Part shown: one piece after another, positions 12,201 to 24,200 of the stretch
Position numbering within the stretch: position 1 is the first letter of the stretch
Layout of the letters: the number at the start of each line of letters is the position of its first letter
NCBI RefSeq assembly: GCF_037975245.1
Contig: NC_092566.1
Coordinates: 8,040,001 to 8,104,000, forward strand
DNA: 64,000 bases
DNA from: Apostichopus japonicus
Lineage: Eukaryota > Echinodermata > Holothuroidea > Aspidochirotida > Stichopodidae
Reading direction: 5' to 3'
Notes under the pieces: generated by a model
Databases searched by the model: none
Seen by the model: only the letters and a program-made list of their open reading frames with translations
What the model was told of the DNA's origin: nothing
Translations under genes and position numbers: made by a program

Positions 12201-15200
12201 ATTTTTTCATTGGTCAATGTAATGAGTTGATTCAAAGGGTAAACCAGCATATCTATAGCTGATTTTTGCTAAAAAATTCTCTTCATAAAACTCAAAAATG
12301 ATTTCAAAGATTGACCATTCGTACTTCCCAATAAACTTTAATCTTGTTGGGAAATCTGACATCGTGATTTTGACCACCTTAGCTGTAAGTCCACTTTGAC
12401 AGAATGAAATCCAGTAAAATGACTAATTATACTAGTCAGCCCTTATACTTTGGTTGGTAGGATGTAGGAGGTCGCGGGGGGGGGGGGGGGTGGGGTAACC
12501 GGATTGGGATGGGCATCAGGAGAGGACAGTGATATAAAAAGGTTACTAAGTGCTCAAGCGACCGTGAAATGAGAATGCAGTTGTTGTGAGGAGACAGGGA
12601 AGTGCAGAGTGAAATAAATACAATAAATACTTACAAGTGCAATATCTTACATTGACTGAGTTCTTACCTTCACAGATATTGGTCGTTTCATTTCTTTGAT
12701 AGCCTTCCATGCAATCACAGACAGGGCTTTCACCTCCAGTGCATTCTTCATTTTCTCCACAGACAGCTCCCCCACAGTTACCAACTACTTTAATACAGAA
12801 ATGAAATTGCACAATGCAAAAATGATCAGATCTTTACTTCTGTAATTTTCTGTTATCAACATGTTTGGCAAGATGTCTAATGTAGCAGTGTTGTCCATGA
12901 GAAATAACTTAATCACGAATTAGTTGCCAAAGTGTATTAGCAATAAGAGAAATATACCCATCGACCCATCGGGGCTATGAACTAACAAATGTTCAATCAT
13001 GTAGTTTCAATGTTGTTATTGCCCCACCCTCACCAACCCCCCTCCCCTACCACCACTCTGTCTAACACTACCACTATTTGATACACTATTTATTATAGAT
13101 TCAGAACATTTCAAAATGACTACATTTAGTCACTTGTCCACATTCTGTTATTTGACCAAGCCAAACACATAGACAAAGTTTTTAGGGACTTTTTCTGACT
13201 CCCCCCCACCCTTGGATAACCATGTCTTACTATTATGGTTACCCAAACAGAATATTTGATTGTCAGAGACAATGCAACTAATAATGATCCATTTTTTGGA
13301 GCAAGGAATTGTCTATCAGGTAATATTGTACACTTTCAAATAACCATATTTTATCTCGAGATATGAACGAGGTATCGAGATGAGGCTTTTGACTAACGGC
13401 GTAGATTATTCTTCTCCGCCATGTCAGTGTCCGTTGTATGCCAGGGAATATCCCACTTTTAGTATTTGTGTCTACCTCGAAAAAGGTTTTCTCACAATTC
13501 TACACCATGCTATGACACAGCGCACCATATGGTTTCTGATAAGGGAGCATGTTCGGTGGCGAGATTTTTTCATTGGTCAATGTAATGAGTTGATTCAAAG
13601 GGTAAACCAGCATATCTATAGCTGATTTTTGCTAAAAAATTTTCTTCATAAAACTCAAAAATGATTTCAAAGATTGACCATTCGTACTTCCCAATAAACT
13701 TTAATCTTGTTGGGAAATCTGACATCGTGATTTTGACCACCTTAGCTGTAAGTCCACTTTGACAGAATGAAATCCAGTAAAATGACTAATTATACTAGTC
13801 AGCCCTTATACTTTGGTTGGTAGGATGTAGGAGGTCGGGGGGGGGGGTGGGGTAACCGGATTGGGATGGGCATCAGGAGAGGACAGTGATATAAAAAGGT
13901 TACTAAGTGCTCAAGCGACCGTGAAATGAGAATGCAGTTGTTGTGAGGAGACAGGGAAGTGCAGAGTGAAATAAATACAATAAATACTTACAAGTGCAAT
14001 ATCTTACATTGACTGAGTTCTTACCTTCACAGATATTGGTCGTTTCATTTCTTTGATAGCCTTCCATGCAATCACAGACAGGGCTTTCACCTCCAGTGCA
14101 TTCTTCATTTTCTCCACAGACAGCTCCCCCACAGTTACCAACTACTTTAATACAGAAATGAAATTGCACAATGCAAAAATGATCAGATCTTTACTTCTGT
14201 AATTTTCTGTTATCAACATGTTTGGCAAGATGTCTAATGTAGCAGTGTTGTCCATGAGAAATAACTTAATCACGAATTAGTTGCCAAAGTGTATTAGCAA
14301 TAAGAGAAATATACCCATCGACCCATCGGGGCTATGAACTAACAAATGTTCAATCATGTAGTTTCAATGTTGTTATTGCCCCACCCTCACCAACCCCCCT
14401 CCCCTACCACCACTCTGTCTAACACTACCACTATTTGATACACTATTTATTATAGATTCAGAACATTTCAAAATGACTACATTTAGTCACTTGTCCACAT
14501 TCTGTTATTTGACCAAGCCAAACACATAGACAAAGTTTTTAGGGACTTTTTCTGACTCCCCCCCACCCTTGGATAACCATGTCTTACTATTATGGTTATC
14601 CAAACAGAATATTTGATTGTCAGAGACAATGCAACTAATAATGATCCACTTTTTGGAGCAAGGAATTGTCTATCAGGTAATATTGTACACTTTCAAATAA
14701 CCATATTTTATCTCGAGATATGAACGAGGTATCGAGATGAGGCTTTTGACTAACGGCGTAGATTATTCTTCTCCGCCATGTCAGTGTCCGTTGTATGCCA
14801 GGGAATATCCCACTTTTAGTATTTGTGTCTACCTCGAAAAAGGTTTTCTCACAATTCTACACCATGCTATGACACAGCGCACCATATGGTTTCTGATAAG
14901 GGAGCATGTTCGGTGGCGAGATTTTTTCATTGGTCAATGTAATGAGTTGATTCAAAGGGTAAACCAGCATATCTATAGCTGATTTTTGCTAAAAAATTCT
15001 CTTCATAAAACTCAAAAATGATTTCAAAGATTGACTGTTTGTACTTCCCAATAAACTTTAATCTTGTTGGGAAATCTAACATCGTGATTTTGACCACCTT
15101 AGCTGTAAGTCCACTTTGACAGAATGAAATCCAGTAAAATGACTAATAATACAAGTCAGCCCTTATACTTTGGTTGGTAGGATGTAGGAGGTTGGGGGGG

Positions 15201-18200
15201 GGTGTGGGGTAACTGGATTGGGATGGGCATCAGGAGAGGACAGTGATATGAAAAGGTTACTAAGTGTTCAAGCCACCGTGAAGCGAGAATGCAGTTGTTG
15301 TGAGGAGACAGGGAAGTGCAGAGTGAAATAAATACAATAAATACTTACAAGTGCAATATCTTACATTGACTAAACTCTTACCTTCACAGATACTGGTCTC
15401 TGCATTTCTTTGATAGCCTTCCACGCAATTACAGACAGGGTTATCACCTTCAATGCATTCTTCATTATCTCCACAGACAGCTCCCCCACAGTCACCAACT
15501 ACTTTGATACAGAAATGAAATCGCAAGATGCAACAAGAGCCCAAGGGCACTGTGGTTCCTTGCTTGGGGTATATGACAATACACATCATATTATCAAGCA
15601 AGATTGGGCTGAAATAGTCCAAGTAATTGTCCTACATGTTCCCATAAAGTAACCAACACTATAGCCAACACTTTTGTGATCACAAAATGTGATCAAATTT
15701 TTTATCAAAAGGCACTTTTGAGATCTATATATGGCGTCGAAAATGTAAGAAATATAAGAGACCTACAAGCGTGTCAACAGATATGATAACAATGGTGACC
15801 TCAGATGACATGACCTTTAAGTTTCAAAATGTTCCACCACCCCATTCACAACTTGTCCCAAAATATCAACCATGTCACACCTTGGCATTGAGATTTAATT
15901 GCATTAAATGTCAAAAAATTAACTTTTGAACTTGTATGTAACTTCACACACAAAGGTCACCCGGAGGTCAACCAATTGACGTTTTTGATCGGTGAGACCT
16001 AAATAGAGCATGACTGTAAAATTCAAACATTTTTTCTTTGCCCATTTTCTCCCCCCATAATACTACTTTTTTAACATTAGCGGACCTTTGGTGACCTTGG
16101 ATCACATGACCGTTAAATTTGAAAATATTCCCCTATACCATTTGCAACTTGTCCAAAAAAATCAACCTTGTCACACCTTGGCACTGGGAGTTATTGCATT
16201 AAATGTCTGAAAATTAACTTTGACCTCAAATAACTTCGCACACAAAGGTCAAATGGGGGTCAACCCATTGACATTTATGATCAGAAGGTACCTTTAACAT
16301 CTGAAAATAGCATCGAAACTGTAAAAATCCACAAAACACGAAAAGGTCACCAGAGGTCAAATTGAGGTCAAGGGTCACCCAGATGCGGGTCGACAATTGG
16401 ATTACATTGAAGCAACTCCCAACCCTAATGGACAATTTGTTCTCAAGTTGTCGCAAAAATACTAGTTTTTTATCATTAATTGACCTTTGGTGACCTTGTA
16501 TCACATGACCGTTAAGTTTGAAAATATTCCCCTATACCATTTGCAACTACTCCAAAAATATCAACCTTGTCACACCTTGGAACTGGGAGTTATTGCATTA
16601 AATGTCTGAAAATTAACTTTGACCTCATATAACTTCGCACACGAAGGTCACACAGGGGTCAACCTATTGACATTTATGATCAGAAGGTACCTTTAACATC
16701 TGAAAATAGCATCGAAACTGTAAAAAATCCACAAAACACGAAAAGGTCACCAGAGGTCAAATTGAGGTCAAGGGTCACCCAGATGCGGGTCGACAATTGG
16801 ATTTCATTGAAGCAACTCGCAACTCTAACGGACAATTTGTTCTCAAGTTATTGCAAAAATACTAATTTTTTATCATTAATTGACCTTTGGTGACCTTGTA
16901 TCACATAACCGTTAAGTTTGAAAATATTCCCCTATACCATTTGCAACTACTCCAAAAATATCAACCTTGTCACACCTTGGAACTGGGAGTTATTGCATTA
17001 AATGTCTGAAAATTAACTTTGACCTCATATAACTTCGCACACGAAGGTCACACGGGGGTCAACCCATTGACATTTATGATCAGAAGTTACCTTTAACATC
17101 TGAAAATAGCATCAAAACTGTAAAAATCCACAAAACACTAAAAAGGTCACCAGAGGTCAAATTGAGGTCAAGGGTCACCCAGATGCGGGTCGACAATTGG
17201 ATTACATTGAAGCAACTCCCAACCCTAACGGACAATTTGTTCTCAAGTTATCGCAAAAAATACTAGTTTTTTATCATTAATTGACCTTTGGTGACCTCGG
17301 ATCACATGACAGTTAAGTTTGAAAATATTCCCCTATACCATATGCAACTTGTCTCAAAATATCAACTGTGTAACACGTTGGCACTGGGAGTTATTACACT
17401 AAATGTCTGAAAATTAACTTTGACCTCATATAACTTAACATACAAAGGTCACCTTGGGTCAACTTATTGACATTTTTGATTGATGAGACCTAAATTAGAG
17501 CATCAAACTATAAAAATTCAAACATTTTTTCTTTGCCCATTTTCTACCCCCAAAATACTAGTTTTTTGACATTAATTGACCTTTGGTGACCTCGGATCAC
17601 ATGACCGTTAAGTTTGAAAATATTCCCCTATACCATTTGCAACTTGTCCAAAAATATCAACCATGTCACACCTTGGAACTGGGAGTTGTTGCATTAAATG
17701 TGTGAAAATTAACTTTGACCTCGTATAACTTCGCACACGAAGGTCACACGGGTGTCAACCAATTGACATTTTTGATCGGAAGGTACCTTTGATATCCAAA
17801 TCTAGCATCAAAACCAAACATTTTCTTTTTTGCTCGTTTCCTCCCAAAATAAGCACATTTTTTCTAATGTGACCTTTGACCTTTTGACCTTGGTTTCTGA
17901 TGTAGTTTAATCTCCTGATTCCAAAAAACAAAACGAAAAGTCTGTACAACCATCCTAACTCCGACCGAAAAACTTTGACCCCATATAACTTCGCACACGA
18001 AGGTCACACGGGGTCAACCTATTGACATTTATGATCAGAAGGTACCTTTGACATCTGAAAATAGCATCGAAACTGTAAAAATCCCAAAAACACGAAAAGG
18101 TCACCAGAGGTCAAATTGAGGTCAAGGGTCACCCAGATGCGGGTCGACAATTGGATTACATTGAGGCAACTCCCAACCCTAACAGACATTTCGTTCTCAA

Positions 18201-21200
18201 GTTATTGCAAAAATACTAGTTTTTTATCATTAATTGACCTTTGGTGACCTCGGATCACATGACCGTTAAGTTTGAAATTGCTCCCCTAACCAGTTCACAA
18301 CTTGTCCCAAAATATCAATCTTGTCGCACATTGGCACTGGGAGTTATTGCAGTTTTAATATTTTCGGTTTTTGGACCATAACTGACCTTTGGTGACCTTT
18401 GTGGGCACCAAAAACAATAGGGCACACCTTCTCCATATGGCGGATCTATAGTCCAAGTTTGGCCTCAATCCAACATTCCCTTATTGAGATAGAGCGTACC
18501 CAAGCAAGTGTCACAGACACACACACACACACACATACATACATACATACATACATACACACACACACACGCCAACCTGACTGCATAGGTTCCTTTTGCT
18601 AAAGCAAGGAACCAAAAATGATCAGATCTTTACTTCTGTAATTTTCTGTTATCAACATGTTTGGCAAGATGTCTAATGTAGCAGTGTTGTCCATGAGAAA
18701 TAACTTAATCACGAATAAGTTGCCAAAGTGTACAAATAAGTTGCCAATAGCAAGTAGAAATATACCCATCGGGGCTATGAACTAACAAATGTTCAATCAT
18801 GTAATTTCAATGTTGTTATTGCCCCACCCTCACCAACCCCCTCCCCTACCACCACTCTGTCTAACACTACCACTATTTGATACACTATTTATCATAGATT
18901 CAGAACTTTTCAAAATGATTACACACAGTCACTTGTGCACATTCTGTTATTTGACCAAGCCAAACACATAGACAAAGTTTTTAGGGACTTTTTCTGGCTC
19001 CCCCCCCCACCCTTGGATAACCATGTCTTACTATTATGGTTATCCGAACAGAATATTTGATTGTCAGAGACAATGCAACTAATGATGATCCACTTTATGG
19101 AGCAAGGTATTGTCTATCAGGTAATATTGTACACTTTCAAATAACCATATTTTATCTCGAGATATGAACGAGGTATCGAGATGAGGCTTTTGACTAACGG
19201 CGTAGATTATTCTTCTCCGCCATGTCAGTGTCCGTTGTATGCCAGGGAATATCCCCCTTTTAGTATTTGTGTCTACCTTGAAAAAGGTTTTCTCACAATT
19301 CTACACCATGCTATGACCCAGCGCACCAAATTTTTTCTGATTAGAGAGCATGTTCCGTGACAAGATTTTTTCATTGGTCAATGTGATGAGTTCATTCAAA
19401 GGGTAAACCAGCATATCTATAGCTGATTTTTGCTAAAAAATTCTCTTTATAAAAACTCAAAAATTGTTTCAAAGATTGACCGTTCGTACTTTCCAATACA
19501 CTTTAATCTTGTTGGAACATGTAACATCGTGATTTTGACCACCTTAGCTGTAAGTCCACTTTGACAGAATGAAATCCAGTAAAATGACTAATTATACAAG
19601 TCAGCCCTTATACTTTGGTTGGTTTATGTAGGATGGTGGGGGGGGGGTGGGGTTAATCAGGTGCTCAAGCCACCCTGAAGCGAGAATGCAGTTGTTGTGA
19701 GGAGACAGGGAAGTACATAGTGAATAAAGTACAATAAATACTTGTGCATTATCTTTCATTGACTGAACTCTTACCTTCACAGATACTGGTCTCTGCATTT
19801 CTTTGATAGCCTTCCTTGCAATCACAGACAGGGTTATCACCTTCAGTGCATTTTTCATTTTCGACACAGACAGCTCCCCCACAGTCACCAACTACTTTGA
19901 TACAGAAATGAAATTGCACAATGCAAAAATGATCAGATCTTTACTTCTGTAATTTCTGTTATCAACATGTTTAACAAGATGTCCAATGTAGCAGTATTGT
20001 CCATGAGAAATAACTAAATCACGAATAAGGTGACAAAGTGTAATAGCAAGAAGAGAAATATACCCATCGGGGCTATGAACTAACAAATGTTCAATCAATG
20101 TAATTTCAATGTTGTTATTGCTAGTGTTCAACCGATTAACCTAATCGGAATCGGTACGAACATTGCATAATCGGAACATAATCGGAATCGGTAAAAATTA
20201 CGTGGAATACCAGTTATTTCATACCGATTATTCAAAAACATATGGAAGGTGAAAATATCATTATTCAAAAACATATGGAAGTTGAAAATATCAACTGATA
20301 TTAGGTTTGTTCTTTTACTACGAAATATTAAAATAAGACACCCTCTATACTTCTTTCACAGTGTATACTTTCATCAATTTACGCTGCCAGGGTCGCCGAT
20401 TTTGCTTCCCCCGTGGTTAGTGGACTTCAAATTTCTTGGCACAGTAGGCATAGCAGCAATACCAATTTCGCGAATTAACGAATGTGCTTGACAGGGTCGG
20501 AAATAAGCGGGAGCGATTTGCTAAAAAGCCCTCCTAAAGCACAATTACGAGTGTGAAAAAGAATATAAGAAAATCGCCCTCGTTATATCAGGTGTCTGTG
20601 TAAAATTAATTGTGACATGCGTTTGCTTTAGCTAGGAATTGCAGTTGCAGCGCGAATCGCGCAAACAGTTTTCACATCTCGCATCAAATTTGAAGCAGTG
20701 CAGTAAGGTCACGCACAATCCCCGGGAAGTTACCGTGGAAAATTACGGCGTGCACGAAGCAATTTCAGTACCAGCGAAAATAACCTAAAATCCTCACAAA
20801 TCTCCGACCACATGGTAGCCTTACTTCACACTAAGTCAACTGCATGGAAATCTAACCTTGCCATCTGTTTATTCGCTCTAGTTGTGTCGCAAATAAAAAA
20901 TAAAAATATCCACGGAAACTGCAATCTTCGACCACATTTTAGCCTAACAACCACACTAAGTCAATGAGAAATGTAGCCTAACCATCGGTTTGCAAAAAAA
21001 AAAAATGCGTAGCAAACTTTTAATTTGCTGGAAATCGGCATTTATTTGGAAGGTACTGTAAGTGATATGTCTTATATAGGGAATGTTATATTTTATATTG
21101 GAGTAGTTTCTAGTTGTTATTATTTCTTTACATCAATCTGGTATTACATTTTAGAGTAATTTTAAACAAGCTACGATGGTACAATTTGCTTTTCAGTTTG

Positions 21201-24200
21201 ATTGGCCTAAGCTTACATTTTCTAATTGAACCTGAATAGAGTTAAATAGGTAACGAATAGGTATGTTTAACTTGAAGTTCGTAACATTTCTATTTGTTCA
21301 TAAACAGTATAATACTGAAAATAAGTAGAAAATAATGTCGGAATGAAGGCAACATGTCATTAAAATTTACACTTTGGTAAAGATTGAAGATGGATGGTTT
21401 GTCTGAGATACTTTTTGAGATGGATATTTTGAGTAACTATTCTTAGCCCATTTCAAGCCATTAACAGGTGACATTCACGCCGAGGTGGTTAGGCCATTCG
21501 CTTAGCACAGTACTGACTAGGTAGGATGTCATATTTCCGTATTTTGGAAATTTAAAAAAAAAAAACTTTTTTTTCTTTCCGAGAAACTCCAGAGGTAATT
21601 TGGTACATACAAAATGATACCTTAGAGCCTTGTATAACAACGAAGCAAAAGGAAACAGGGGAAAATCACAACAATTATTGTTTCTGTCAAACTTTATTGC
21701 CGATTTCGTATATACGGGATATTTTCTCATTTTCAAATAATCGGAATCGGAATCGGTACGATAATGGAAAAAATAATCGGTAATCGGTATTTTCTGTTAT
21801 GCATAATCGGTTCAACACTAGTTATTGCCCCACCCTCACCGACCCCACCCCCACCCCCTACCACCACCACTCTGCCTAACACTACCACTATTTGATACAC
21901 TATTTATTATAGATTCCGAACATGTCAAAATGACTACACTTGTGCACATTCTGTTATTTGACCAAGCCAAACACATAGACAAAGTTTTTAGGGACTTTTT
22001 CTGGCTCCCCCTCCCCCCACCCTTGGATAACCTTGTCTTACCATTAGGTTATTCGAACAGAATATTTGATTGTCAGAGACAATGCAACTAATAATGATCC
22101 ACTTTTTAGAGCAAGGAATTAGTCTATCAGGTAATATTGTACACTTTCAAATAACCATATTTTATCTAGAGTTATGAACGAGGTATTGAGATGAGGCTTT
22201 CGACTGACGGCGTAGATTATTCTTCTCCGCCATGTCAGTGTTCGTTGTATGCCAGGGAATATCCCCTTTTTAGTATTTGTGTCTACCTTGAAAAAGGTTT
22301 TCTCACAATTCTACACCATGCTATGACCCAGCGCACCAAATGTTTTCTGATTAGGAAGCATGTTCCGTGACAAGATTTTTTCATTGGTCAATGTAATGAG
22401 TTCATTCAATGGGTAATCCAGCATATCTATAGCTGATTTTTGCTAAAAAATTCTCTTTATAAAACTCAAATATTATTTCAAAGATTGACCGTTTGTACTT
22501 CCCAATAAACTTTAATCTTGTTGGAAAATCTAACATCGTGATTTTGACCACCTTACTGTAGCTGTAAGTCCACTTTGACAGAATGAAATCCAGTAAAATG
22601 TCTAATTATACAAGTCAGCCCTTATACTTTGGTTGGTAGGAGGTCGGGGGGGGGGGGGGTGTGGGGTAACCGGATTGGGATGGGCATCAGGAGAGGACAA
22701 AGATATAAAAAGGATACTAAGTGCTCAAGCCACCCTGAAGCGAGAATGCAGTTGTTGTGAGGAGACAGGGAAGTTCAGAGTGAAATAAATACAATAAATA
22801 CTTGTGCAATATCTTACATTGACTGAGTTCTTACCTTCACAGATACTGGTCGTTTCATTTCTTTGATAGCCTTCCACGCAATCACAGACAGGGCTTTCAC
22901 CTCCAGTGCATTCTTCATTTTCTCCACAGACAGCTCCCCCACAGTCACCAACTATTTTAATACAGAAATGAAATCGCAAGATGCAAAAATGTTCAGATCT
23001 TTACTTCTGTAATTTTCTGTTATCAACATGTTTGGCAAGATGTCTAATGTAGCAGTGTTGTCCATGAGAAATAACTTAATCACGAATAAGTTGCCAAAGT
23101 GTACAAATAAGTTGCAAATAGCAAGTAGAAATATACCCATCGGGGCTATGAACTAACAAATGTTCAATCATGTAATTTCAATGTTGTTATTGCCCCACCC
23201 TCACCAACCCCCTCCCCTACCACCACTCTGTCTAACACTACCACTATTTGATACACTATTTATTATAGATTCAGAACTTTTCAAAATGATTACACACAGT
23301 CACTTGTGCACATTCTGTTATTTGACCAAGCCAAACACATAGACAAAGTTTGTAGGGACTTTTTCTGGCTCCCCCCCCCCCCACCCTTGGATAACCTCGT
23401 CTTACCATTAGGTTGTCCGAACAGAATATTTGATTGTCAGAGACAATGCAACTAATAATGATCCACTTTTTGGAGCAAGGAATGGTTTATCTGGTAAAAT
23501 TGTTCCCTTTCATATAACAATATTTTATCTAGCGTTATGAATGAGGTATTGAGATGAGGCTTTTGACTAACAGCGTAGATTATTCTTCTCCGCCATGTCA
23601 GTGTCCGTTGTATGCCAGGGAATATCCCCTTTTTAGTATTTGTGTCTACCTTGAAAAAGGTTTTCTCACAATTCTACACCATGCTATGACCCAGCGCACC
23701 AAATGTTTTCTGATTAGGGAGCATGTTCCGTGACAAGATTTTTTCATTGGTCAATGTAATGAGTTGATTCAATGGGTAATCCAGCATATCTATAGCTGAT
23801 TTTTACTAAAAAATTCACTTTATAAAACTCAAAAATTATTTCAAAGATTGGCTGTTTGTACTTCCCAATAAACTTTAATCTTGTTGGAAAATCTAACATC
23901 GTGATTTTGACCACCTTAGCTGTAAGTCCACTTTGACAGAATGAAATCCAGTAAAATGACTAATAATACAAGTCAGCCCTTATACTTTGGTTGGTAGGAT
24001 GTAGGAGGTTGGGGGGGGGGGTGTGGGGTAACTGGATTGGGATGGGCATCAGGAGAGGACAGTGATATGAAAAGGTTACTAAGTGTTCAAGCCACCGTGA
24101 AGCGAGAATGCAGTTGTTGTGAGGAGACAGGGAAGTGCAGAGTGAAATAAATACAATAAATACTTACAAGTGCAATATCTTACATTGACTGAATTCTTAC

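Noticed and set aside
13380-14982. Identical 81-codon plus-strand frames at 13380 and 14737
   Set aside because: They belong to the duplicated intron unit. The same segment in other units has stops, and it is antisense within introns. Duplication, not selection, explains the identity.
19601-19891. 96-codon minus frame over EGF exon 3
   Set aside because: It reads the EGF exon in the wrong frame; the phase-1 frame gives the six-cysteine domain.
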